Shown here: in pieces, positions 1-5,877 of the stretch
Layout: each line of letters starts with the position of its first letter
Numbering within the stretch: the first letter of the stretch is position 1
DNA from: an uncultured Coriobacteriaceae bacterium
GTDB taxonomy: Bacteria > Actinomycetota > Coriobacteriia > Coriobacteriales > Eggerthellaceae
Reading direction: 5' to 3'
Length of the DNA: 9,897 bases
NCBI GenBank assembly: GCA_946623915.1
Contig: CAMORQ010000049.1
Coordinates: 1-9,897, forward strand
Made by a program: the position numbers and the translations under genes
The notes under the pieces: model-generated
The model's input: the letters and a program-made list of their open reading frames with translations, nothing else
Databases searched by the model: none
What the model was told of the DNA's origin: nothing

Positions 1-38
1 GGGAAGTCTGGGGGGAAGGGATCCGGTGGGGAGAACTG

Positions 39-60
39 CCGAAACAGCCCTTGGTTTCGG
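39..60 (-). terminator. Weak hairpin downstream of the three-domain bPH gene
   Basis: CCGAAAC (39-45) pairs with GTTTCGG (54-60) around an 8-nt loop, about 50 nt after the stop codon of the last gene of the bPH pair. Read on the minus strand it is not followed by a T tract, so it is at best a weak or Rho-assisted terminator. The rest of positions 1-110 shows no gene or other recognisable signal. Confidence 0.25.
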
Positions 61-110
61 AAAACGGCTGATCGCAGGCGCGGGGTCCGGCGTGGACGCG
101 CACATGCGCG

Positions 111-2117
111 CTACGCGTTGCCTCTTGCCGGGGGATTTGCATTGGCACCGCGAGGGGCAAGCCAATCGAGCCATGTCTGGCCGTCTTCTTCTGTCACATC
201 CCATAGCATGGGGTGCGAGCCACCCACTCCAGCCGCCGAAGTCGCACCGATAGTCGTCACATGGGCCATGCGCTGGAACGGATTGGTGCTCACGAGCGTG
301 TTCTGGACCTTCTGGCGAGGCAGGTACACCGTCTCTGTGGACAAACCGTCATTGCACAATGCAAGGTAGCGTCGGTTCAAGGCGAAACCGCTCCCCCGTT
401 TCCACCACACGCATCCCACAATCGTCGCAGGAATCTGAATAACCAGGCACGCGTAGATCACGATGCCGACCACGTTCACGTAATCAACGACAGGGGTGGT
501 GTGCAAGCCCGATTGTGCCAAAGCGTTGGCGAAGAGCATGTTGAACGCCACTTGAAACACCGCATAGCACACGGCTATCCAGAACAGGCCGTTGCACAGG
601 ACGCAACGCCGGATGATGCTGCGCCGCAGCGCCACCGCAGGCAGACCAACGAAGTCGGCGGCCACCGGCCGGTCGTCGTATTCGGGAAGCAAACGGGAAA
701 CCAGATCATTCACCTGATCGAGCTTGACAAACGGATGCACCACGAGCCCGCCCGCGTTCAATTTCGCCTGCGTGTTCTGGTCGTCGCCACCGCTTGCGTT
801 TATGCGCCCGAGGGACACTTCGCAGTACCCCATAAGCCTCCTGATGAAGGACTGCTTCACCACCAGGGATTGAATGCGGTCGATGTCGATGCCGCTGAAA
901 TCGCGCTGAAGGACCCCCCGCTCGACCTCGATGCGGCTGCCCCGCCGCCGAACGGAAAAGTTGCCGAACGACAATGCGGTTCCGGCAATGCTTATGGCTG
1001 CGAGCACAACGGCTACGCCCAACGCGAGGGGAACCATGAACGCCCCCATCCAACGGTATTCGGGTGCGAACATAGCCATGGGAACGAACCCAGCCACGAC
1101 CAAGAACGCAGCCGAAACGAGCATCGCGATGATGCCGCTGTTCGAAACGCTGGCCAGCAGCAGCTCTTTGTTGGTAAGACGGCGCTCGAAACTGACGGGT
1201 TCCAAACCCACGATCTGGTCCCCATAGATACCGCGGAAGTCATCGGCGATGCCGCCCACGACCCCATCGAGCGCGTTGCCCCAATCCTGTCCGTGCTCCG
1301 CCGCGTACTCGACGGCAAGGGCGGGAGGCACGGGTGCCGTGTGGCCGAACGCGGATTGCCCGCCGGGTACAGCTCCGGACCGACCTGTCCAAGTGCCAAC
1401 AGGTTGCCCGGAGGGTGCGAATTCTGGCTGCCCGGCGGGTGCGACCTCTGGTTGCCCAGAGGGTGTGACTTCGGGTTGCCCGGCAGGGGCGGCTCCAGGT
1501 TGCAAGGCTGATGCATGGCCGGCGAGCGCCACCTCCGGCTGCGATGCTTGCGACAAGCTGGCGGCCTTGCGCACGAACAACTCGCGACGAATGGCTTCCC
1601 CGGTGCCCAGCTGCACGTAGGGCACCTTCACCGCTTTATTCGTCGCACCGCCCGCCGTGTCGATTTCCACCGTGCACACGCCGGCTATGCGCTGCACCAG
1701 CGACTGACGGTGGTTGACGCTCTGAACGCGAGCGTAGGGCACGTGAACGCGCCGCTTGACGAAAATGCCCGAATACAGGCTGAATTCCTTCTCGTCGAAC
1801 ACATAGCGCAGGTTTTTGTACGCGAGCACGGACACCGCCACTACGATGCCGTACAGCACGGCGAAACCCGCCAGCGCCAAAAGCACCCACAGCAGCACAT
1901 TGCCGCCGACGTCAAAGTTCATCGCGAGGGTAATGATGCCACCGATGTTCGACGCTACTGCCACAGCGACAACGGCAAGCACGCCGACAAGCGAACCGAG
2001 CCAGATGTAGCTGTGGTGCACGTGGTTGTCCTGCCCCGTTGCAAACGCAGTCGGATGCACGGCATCTGATGGCAAAGCGACGGGCGCCGCCTGCTGATAG
2101 CCGTCATGCTCGGGCAT
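111..2117 (-). CDS. Membrane protein with three bacterial PH (bPH2/DUF304) domains, YdbT-like
   Basis: The protein has 668 residues starting MPEHDGYQQ. I chose this ATG because GGGAGGA (2126-2132) lies 8 nt upstream; the ATG three codons earlier abuts that Shine-Dalgarno and is unlikely. Three modules of a hydrophobic hairpin followed by a bPH2 domain can be seen. Module 1 has membrane segments at about 38-66 and 74-100, with a domain at about 101-185 containing YVFDEKEFSLYSGIF and VPYARVQSV. Module 2 has segments at 327-350 and 358-382 and a domain at 385-475 (RIEVERGVLQR, IDIDRIQSLVV). Module 3 has segments at 509-530 and 545-571 and a domain at 575-655 (VYLPRQKVQN). This matches Bacillus subtilis YdbT. 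Residues about 193-252 form an octapeptide-repeat linker. The upstream bPH gene ends one base before this start, so the two are translationally coupled. In B. subtilis the YdbS/YdbT pair is linked to resistance to an amyloliquefaciens antimicrobial; the role here is unknown. The N- and C-terminal tails look disordered. Confidence 0.87.
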   Translation of the reverse strand: MPEHDGYQQAAPVALPSDAVHPTAFATGQDNHVHHSYIWLGSLVGVLAVVAVAVASNIGGIITLAMNFDVGGNVLLWVLLALAGFAVLYGIVVAVSVLAYKNLRYVFDEKEFSLYSGIFVKRRVHVPYARVQSVNHRQSLVQRIAGVCTVEIDTAGGATNKAVKVPYVQLGTGEAIRRELFVRKAASLSQASQPEVALAGHASALQPGAAPAGQPEVTPSGQPEVAPAGQPEFAPSGQPVGTWTGRSGAVPGGQSAFGHTAPVPPALAVEYAAEHGQDWGNALDGVVGGIADDFRGIYGDQIVGLEPVSFERRLTNKELLLASVSNSGIIAMLVSAAFLVVAGFVPMAMFAPEYRWMGAFMVPLALGVAVVLAAISIAGTALSFGNFSVRRRGSRIEVERGVLQRDFSGIDIDRIQSLVVKQSFIRRLMGYCEVSLGRINASGGDDQNTQAKLNAGGLVVHPFVKLDQVNDLVSRLLPEYDDRPVAADFVGLPAVALRRSIIRRCVLCNGLFWIAVCYAVFQVAFNMLFANALAQSGLHTTPVVDYVNVVGIVIYACLVIQIPATIVGCVWWKRGSGFALNRRYLALCNDGLSTETVYLPRQKVQNTLVSTNPFQRMAHVTTIGATSAAGVGGSHPMLWDVTEEDGQTWLDWLAPRGANANPPARGNA
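1402..1497 (-). repeat. Four tandem 24-bp units encoding an octapeptide repeat
   Basis: Four adjacent 24-bp units (1402-1425, 1426-1449, 1450-1473, 1474-1497) each begin GGYTGCCC on the plus strand; a partial fifth begins at 1498. They encode eight-residue repeats such as QPEVTPSG, QPEVAPAG and QPEFAPSG in the linker between bPH modules 1 and 2 of the 668-aa membrane protein. Because the unit length is a multiple of three, copy number could change without breaking the frame. Confidence 0.85.
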
Positions 2118-2118
2118 G

Positions 2119-2610
2119 CTACACATCCTCCCGTGCGATACGGGCGAGTTCGGCGGCGCGGTCGCGCAGCTCTTCGGCGACGGCTGTGTCCAAACCAGGA
2201 ATCTCGTGCTGGTGGGCCGCCGTGGACACGGTGACGCTCGCTAGACCGAACAGCCGCAAAATGGGCCCTTGGCGCGTATCGGTGTTCTGCACGCGGATGA
2301 ACGGGATGATGTAGCGCTTGCGCCAAATGATTCCCTTGGCGATGTCAAGGTATTCGGGCGTGATTTCGTAGCGCCAACGGACATAGCGGATGGGCGGAAG
2401 CACAAGCACCCACACGATCAAGAGCAACACCCATACGACAAACGAAACGACCAGCAGCACCCACGCGACGCCCTTGGCAGCATCGAAAAACGTCAGGGCG
2501 AAAAACGTGCCCAAAAGCGGGAGCATGAAGATGGTGATCCAAATGGCGTCGTTTATGCGCCACACGTTTTTCACGCGCGGGTCGAGCTGCAAGGCGGGTA
2601 GCGGTTTCAC
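2119..2610 (-). CDS. Small membrane protein with one bacterial PH (bPH2/DUF304) domain, YdbS-like
   Basis: The protein has 163 residues starting at GTG (KPLPALQLDPRVKNVW). AAAGGAA (2617-2623) lies 6 nt upstream, which favours this start over a longer open frame to about 2691 whose N-terminus looks like untranslated sequence. Two membrane segments at about 22-42 and 48-72 are followed by PPIRYVRWRYEIT, the typical entry into a bPH2 domain. The domain (about 75-132) contains EYLDIAKGIIWRKR, IPFIRVQNTDTRQGP and FGLASVTVSTAA, the standard family blocks. The C-terminal 25 residues are a charged helix. The order single-domain protein then three-domain protein, with a one-base gap, is the classic YdbS-YdbT arrangement, so a membrane complex is likely. 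The biochemical function of the family is poorly defined. Confidence 0.87.
   Translation of the reverse strand: MKPLPALQLDPRVKNVWRINDAIWITIFMLPLLGTFFALTFFDAAKGVAWVLLVVSFVVWVLLLIVWVLVLPPIRYVRWRYEITPEYLDIAKGIIWRKRYIIPFIRVQNTDTRQGPILRLFGLASVTVSTAAHQHEIPGLDTAVAEELRDRAAELARIAREDV
2126..2132 (-). promoter_or_regulatory. Ribosome binding site deciding the ATG start of the YdbT-like gene
   Basis: Minus-strand GGGAGGA lies inside the last codons of the upstream bPH gene and 8 nt before the ATG at 2117. It directly abuts the alternative ATG at 2126, which rules that start out for normal initiation. Confidence 0.8.
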
Positions 2611-2616
2611 AAAGTG

Positions 2617-2623
2617 TTCCTTT
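2617..2623 (-). promoter_or_regulatory. Ribosome binding site deciding the GTG start of the YdbS-like gene
   Basis: Minus-strand AAAGGAA sits 6 nt before the GTG at 2610. No comparable signal precedes the longer alternative frame, so the shorter protein is preferred. Confidence 0.75.
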
Positions 2624-2720
2624 CGGTGTGCCGTAGCGAACGGTATCGCGAACGAACGGGACGATGCGCGCGTCGGAAATGGGTTAGGCACCCGTGGCAG
2701 GCCGCAAGCCGGTTGCAGGA

Positions 2721-2749
2721 GCCTCGAGGCGCCCCGCTGCGCTAGCGCA
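2721..2749 (-). terminator. Two perfect palindromes just after the crp/fnr gene, possible terminator
   Basis: Three bases after the stop codon of the Crp/Fnr-type gene is the 12-bp perfect palindrome TGCGCTAGCGCA (2738-2749). A second, GCCTCGAGGC (2721-2730), follows in the direction of transcription. Neither has a T tract, and as RNA hairpins their stems are short, so termination is only one option; they could equally be protein-binding dyads. Confidence 0.35.
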
Positions 2750-2751
2750 TG

Positions 2752-3429
2752 CTATTCCTCGATGGCGTGCGCACGCAGGGCTGCCTTGTCGAGTACGCGT
2801 ACTTCACCGCGCGACAGCGCGACAACGCCGTCTTGGGCAAACCCCTTCAGCATGCGCGAAACGGCCTCGCGAGCGCTTCCGATATGCCGGGCAATTTCAT
2901 CGTGCGTCAGTTTCAGGCTGTCGGATCCGGTTCGGGATATCTCGTCGAGCAGAAACACCGACAACCGTCCGTCGAGTCCCATGAAAAGCTGCTGGTGCAT
3001 GACCCACATCACATCGCTAAACCGCTCGGCGGTCTGACGGTACGTGAACGCTTCAGCCGCCATGCACCCTTCGATAACTGCAGCGTACACATCGGAGTCG
3101 ATGGCGACCAGCTGCGTGTCCTCTTCAGCATCCAAAAACAGGTCGAACGTGATCATGCGCAACACGCACGTTGCTGCGAGCACGCAACTTTCGCCGGCGT
3201 TCACGGAAAAAAGCGTGCACTCCCGTCCGGACTCGGCAAGCATGTAAGCACGCAGCCTTCCCGACACGACCAGCAGGACTCCGATGCAGTCGTTTTCTCC
3301 GCTGTGAACATGGGCGCCTTTCTCGAACCGGGCTTGCCGCGTGCCGCCGACAAGCGCCTTGCGCTGCCCATCGTCCAACTGATCCCAAAATGGCAAAAAC
3401 GACGCCAGATGTTCTTCGACCGATTGCAT
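2752..3429 (-). CDS. Crp/Fnr-family transcriptional regulator with a cysteine pair
   Basis: The protein has 225 residues starting MQSVEEHLASFLPFW. This ATG is preceded by AGGAG (3435-3439) with 5-nt spacing. A longer frame from 3504 is rejected because a TACAAT -10-like box overlaps its upstream edge. Residues about 10-125 form the cyclic-nucleotide-binding-like sensor beta-roll (FEKGAHVHSGEN, VLLVVSGRLRAYMLAESG). A long dimerisation helix spans about 126-150. The winged helix-turn-helix is at about 173-212 (LTHDEIARHIGSAREAVSRM). The recognition helix carries R187, E188 and R192, the CRP-like RExxxR pattern that in this family reads TGA half-sites. There is no N-terminal FNR cysteine cluster; cysteines are C48, C71, C82, C88 and C122, with C82 and C88 in GESCVLAATCVL. 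The neighbours are sulfur-transfer genes, so a redox, persulfide or thiol signal is plausible, but the ligand is unknown. Autoregulation is possible. Confidence 0.93.
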   Translation of the reverse strand: MQSVEEHLASFLPFWDQLDDGQRKALVGGTRQARFEKGAHVHSGENDCIGVLLVVSGRLRAYMLAESGRECTLFSVNAGESCVLAATCVLRMITFDLFLDAEEDTQLVAIDSDVYAAVIEGCMAAEAFTYRQTAERFSDVMWVMHQQLFMGLDGRLSVFLLDEISRTGSDSLKLTHDEIARHIGSAREAVSRMLKGFAQDGVVALSRGEVRVLDKAALRAHAIEE

Positions 3430-3434
3430 ACGCG

Positions 3435-3439
3435 CTCCT
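3435..3439 (-). promoter_or_regulatory. Ribosome binding site deciding the start of the Crp/Fnr-type gene
   Basis: Minus-strand AGGAG, 5 nt before the ATG at 3429, marks the 225-residue form as the product. Confidence 0.75.
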
Positions 3440-3505
3440 GTCCAGCATGCCCTACAGCCATCGGACGCCTTCGATCCGACCGGCGGGGCAATTCCGCCCT
3501 GCATA

Positions 3506-3536
3506 ATTGTAGCGCGTCAGTCGAGTTGTAGCTCGA
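3506..3536 (-). promoter_or_regulatory. Candidate promoter and dyad operator of the Crp/Fnr-type gene
   Basis: In the 285-bp gap between the flavoprotein and regulator genes, the minus strand has a good -10 box, TACAAT (3506-3511), which would give a leader of about 70 nt. No convincing -35 box is present at 17 bp. Instead that position is covered by the perfect inverted repeat TCGAG-N6-CTCGA (3521-3536), whose 5-6-5 geometry is the one used by the CRP family though the bases are not the CRP consensus. A repressor or autoregulator site is a reasonable inference. The leader contains two small inverted repeats (3482-3498 and 3461-3479). Confidence 0.4.
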
Positions 3537-3592
3537 AGCGAAAGCGAACGGACACCTAGCGCATTGCGATGGATGCGCCGCAGCTGGCATCA

Positions 3593-3607
3593 GCGCGCGT
3601 GGCGCGC
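3593..3607. repeat. Perfect GCGCGC inverted repeat with a 3-nt loop
   Basis: GCGCGC (3593-3598), GTG, GCGCGC (3602-3607) lies in the gap between the CoA-disulfide reductase-like gene and the regulator gene. It could form a compact GC stem in RNA of either strand. No T tract follows on the minus strand, so a role as a terminator is uncertain. Confidence 0.35.
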
Positions 3608-3685
3608 AACGGTTGGCGCAAGACAGCCAGCACCTGTGCACATGCCGCACTGCGATGGGCGTGCGGAGAGTCGTTTCCCGTTCAC

Positions 3686-3700
3686 GGGGCGCGCAGCCCC
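3686..3700 (-). terminator. GC-rich hairpin just after the flavoprotein gene
   Basis: GGGGC (3686-3690) and GCCCC (3696-3700) enclose a 5-nt loop 14 nt past the stop codon of the CoA-disulfide reductase-like gene. There is no T tract. With the 285-bp gap and the candidate promoter downstream, it supports at least partial separation of the regulator gene from the preceding transcript. Confidence 0.35.
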
Positions 3701-3714
3701 AGACACCAGCAGCG

Positions 3715-5394
3715 TCACAGGCCGCACGGACCGACGTCTGCAGCACGCTGTTCGTTGTCGGTGGTGGCAGCCTCGTAGAACACGTATCCGCCTGCGACGT
3801 TCGCACAGCTGAAACCGTGTTGTGCGAGCACGCGGCAGGCCAGGTAACTGCGCAGACCGCTCTGACAATGCACGTAGAGCAATTTGTCCACCGGCAATTC
3901 TTCCATTCGCTCGCGCAGCTCGTCGACGGGAATGTGGATGGCGCCCTCGATGGAGCCGCGGTCGAATTCGGATGCCGTGCGCACATCGACGAGCACCGCG
4001 TTTTCGGAAAGGTCGAGCGCTTCGTCCCATCTGACCTGCTCTACCGCGCCATCGAGGATGTTGCAAATCATGAATCCAGCCATATTCACTGGGTCCTTCG
4101 CCGAAGAAAACGGCGGAGCGTAGCACAAGTCCAAATCGGCCAAGTCGTACGCGGTCATCTTGCCGTAGATGGCAGTCGCCACCACGTCGATGCGCTTTTC
4201 CACGCCGTCGGTGCCTATTGCCTGAGCCCCCAGAACACGTCCGTTACCACGTTCGAAAACCACCTTGAGGCGCATGGCGCTGCCGCCAGGATAATAGGAT
4301 GCATGCGACGGCGGGCTTAGCAGAACGGCGTCGCAATCGATGCCGGCAGCGCGCGCGGCCCTTTCGGTGAGCCCCGTCGCCGCGACCGTCAGGTCGAACA
4401 CTTTCAGCACCGAAGAACCCAGCGAACCGGAAAACGCGCGGTCGGCTCCGCATATGTTGTCCGCCGCGATACGGCCCTGCTTGTTCGCGGGCCCCGCAAG
4501 CGCGATGTGCGAAGATGCTCCGCTGACAACATGCGAAACCTGCACCGCATCGCCCACGGCGTAAATCGACGGGTCGGACGTGCGCATGTGATCGTCCACA
4601 ACAATGGCGCCTTTCACGCCCAGTTCGAGCCCAGCGTCGCGTGCCAAATCACTTTCGGGGACCACGCCGATGGCCAGCACGGCCATATCAAACGAGCGGA
4701 CGCCTTGACCGTCTCGTACATTCAGCGCGCCATCGCGTTCCATGAATTCCTGCACATCGGCACCCAAGCGCACTTCGACGCCTTTGGCGCGCAGGTGGTT
4801 ATGGACAAACGGCGCCATGTCGTCGTCTAGGATGGGCAGCACGTGGCTCGGGCGCTGATAGAGCGCAACCTTCAATCCACGATCGACCAGGTTTTCCGCC
4901 ATTTCGATGCCGATGAACCCACCGCCCACAACAGCCGCCGTTTGGGGTTTTGCATCCGCCACATAATCATGAATGGCGAACGTGTCTTCCACCGTTCGGA
5001 GCGTGAACAAACGCTGCGCATCGGTGCCGGCGATGGCGGGAACGACGGCGCGGGCGCCCGGAGAAAGAACAAGGTAGTCGTAGGATTCTCGGTACTCTTC
5101 GCCTGTGGCTAGGTCGTGCACCACCACTTCTTTAGCCGCACGGTCGATCGACGTGACCTCCTGGTTCACGCGCACATCCACGCGAAACCTGCGCCGAAAG
5201 CTTTCGGGCGTCTGAAGCGTTAATTTCGCGCGGTCTTCGATGGTGCCGCCGATGTAGTACGGCAAACCGCAGTTCGCATAGGAAACGTATCCCGTGCGCT
5301 CTATGACGACGATCTCGGCCGACTCGTCGAGCCGACGCAAACGTGCCGCAGCGGAAGCCCCGCCGGCAACTCCTCCGACAATTACGGTCTTCAC
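3715..5394 (-). CDS. CoA-disulfide reductase-like flavoprotein with C-terminal rhodanese domain (CoADR-RHD)
   Basis: This 559-residue cytoplasmic FAD/NAD(P)H oxidoreductase starts at a GTG with AAAGGCGGG (5402-5410) upstream. The FAD fold opens with VIVGGVAGGASAAARLR (4-20). The single redox cysteine is C42 in YANCGLPYYIGG, the signature of CoA-disulfide reductases. The NAD(P)H site is VVGGGFIGIEMAE (155-167), and the second FAD contact is D282 in YAVGDAV. The dimerisation domain (about 325-450) has SHASYYPGG and CYAPPFSSAKDPVNMAG, with tyrosines in the regions that act in catalysis in this family. Residues about 455-545 are a rhodanese domain with LVDVRTASEFDRG and the active loop CQSGLRS (C510). 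Characterised CoADR-RHD enzymes reduce CoA disulfide, CoA persulfide or polysulfide with NAD(P)H, the rhodanese domain passing sulfane sulfur to C42. The gene follows a free rhodanese gene by 38 bp, probably as one operon, and ends in TGA, unlike its neighbours. The exact substrate cannot be told from sequence. Confidence 0.93.
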   Translation of the reverse strand: MKTVIVGGVAGGASAAARLRRLDESAEIVVIERTGYVSYANCGLPYYIGGTIEDRAKLTLQTPESFRRRFRVDVRVNQEVTSIDRAAKEVVVHDLATGEEYRESYDYLVLSPGARAVVPAIAGTDAQRLFTLRTVEDTFAIHDYVADAKPQTAAVVGGGFIGIEMAENLVDRGLKVALYQRPSHVLPILDDDMAPFVHNHLRAKGVEVRLGADVQEFMERDGALNVRDGQGVRSFDMAVLAIGVVPESDLARDAGLELGVKGAIVVDDHMRTSDPSIYAVGDAVQVSHVVSGASSHIALAGPANKQGRIAADNICGADRAFSGSLGSSVLKVFDLTVAATGLTERAARAAGIDCDAVLLSPPSHASYYPGGSAMRLKVVFERGNGRVLGAQAIGTDGVEKRIDVVATAIYGKMTAYDLADLDLCYAPPFSSAKDPVNMAGFMICNILDGAVEQVRWDEALDLSENAVLVDVRTASEFDRGSIEGAIHIPVDELRERMEELPVDKLLYVHCQSGLRSYLACRVLAQHGFSCANVAGGYVFYEAATTDNEQRAADVGPCGL

Positions 5395-5401
5395 AGGCTA
5401 A

Positions 5402-5410
5402 CCCGCCTTT
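5402..5410 (-). promoter_or_regulatory. Ribosome binding site of the CoADR-RHD gene
   Basis: Minus-strand AAAGGCGGG lies just upstream of the GTG start at 5394 in the 38-bp spacer after the rhodanese stop, and supports the non-ATG start. Confidence 0.6.
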
Positions 5411-5432
5411 CTTGTCTCTGGCAACCGCCGCG

Positions 5433-5756
5433 CTAATTGCCCTGCACCACGGCGCCCCGGTACGAACCGATACCGCCGATGTTGGTCGCGTTCGCATATC
5501 CCATGGACTTCAGCTTCGACACGGCACGCGAGCTGCGCGCCCCGCTCAAGCAGTACACGTAGAGCAAGGCGTCTTTGTCCGTGAGCGTCTTATCGGCAGA
5601 CGCGATGCTGCCCAGAGGAATGTTGACGGCGCCTTCCACGTGGCCACGACCGAACTCGGATGGCTCGCGCACGTCCACCAACGTCGCGCCGTTTCCCTTC
5701 GCTTCTTCGACGTAGGCGTCCATGTCCCGGCCCGTGAACATATCCAGAATTCCCAT
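5433..5756 (-). CDS. Single-domain rhodanese (sulfurtransferase)
   Basis: The protein has 107 residues starting MGILDMFTGRDMDAYV. AAAGGT (5763-5768) is 6 nt upstream of this ATG; a longer frame to 5822 is rejected because it would run through the candidate promoter and lacks such a signal. It is one rhodanese domain: LVDVREPSEFGRGHVEGAVNIP (about 26-47) is the typical first half, and the active-site loop is CLSGARSS with C69. There is no signal peptide, so it is cytoplasmic. Family members carry sulfane sulfur as a cysteine persulfide from thiosulfate, polysulfide or a desulfurase to an acceptor. The next gene encodes a flavoprotein with its own rhodanese domain, suggesting that this protein feeds or buffers persulfide for it. 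It starts a new transcription unit 121 bp after hypD. The physiological donor and acceptor are unknown. Confidence 0.95.
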   Translation of the reverse strand: MGILDMFTGRDMDAYVEEAKGNGATLVDVREPSEFGRGHVEGAVNIPLGSIASADKTLTDKDALLYVYCLSGARSSRAVSKLKSMGYANATNIGGIGSYRGAVVQGN

Positions 5757-5797
5757 TGCCCTACCTTTCTCTGATTGCGAACATGTCGAATGGGACA

Positions 5798-5839
5798 AGA
5801 ATACCCGCACACTGAAGGGCAATCGGTGATGAAGTCACC
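5798..5839 (-). promoter_or_regulatory. Candidate promoter with CRP/FNR-like dyad before the rhodanese gene
   Basis: In the 121-bp gap after hypD, the minus strand has TATTCT (5798-5803), a possible -10 box without a good -35 box. Upstream is the inverted repeat GGTGA-N5-TCACC (5825-5839). If transcription begins about 7 bp past the -10 box, the dyad centre lies near -41, where Crp/Fnr activators bind at class II promoters. The half-site TGA core suits the RExxxR recognition helix of the regulator encoded nearby. The spacer is one base shorter than the usual TGA-N6-TCA, which weakens the case. Confidence 0.4.
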
Positions 5840-5877
5840 CTAGCCGAACTCTGCGGCACCTGGACAACGTAGGCGGG

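Noticed and set aside
1402..1497. The 24-bp repeats as a CRISPR array
   Set aside because: Units are directly adjacent with no spacers and encode an in-frame octapeptide within a gene.
213..1511. A plus-strand open frame of 432 codons antisense to the large bPH gene
   Set aside because: It mirrors the bPH gene codon pattern and has no family signature; it is a shadow frame.
2611..2691. N-terminal extension of the small bPH protein from 2691
   Set aside because: The extra residues are Arg/Ser/Phe-rich without family similarity, while AAAGGAA precedes the GTG at 2610.
3430..3504. N-terminal extension of the Crp/Fnr-type regulator from an ATG at 3504
   Set aside because: The extension lies immediately after a -10-like box, has no ribosome binding site and no similarity to the family; AGGAG precedes the internal ATG.
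5757..5822. N-terminal extension of the small rhodanese from 5822
   Set aside because: It would cover the candidate -10 region, and AAAGGT precedes the internal ATG that starts the normal rhodanese length.
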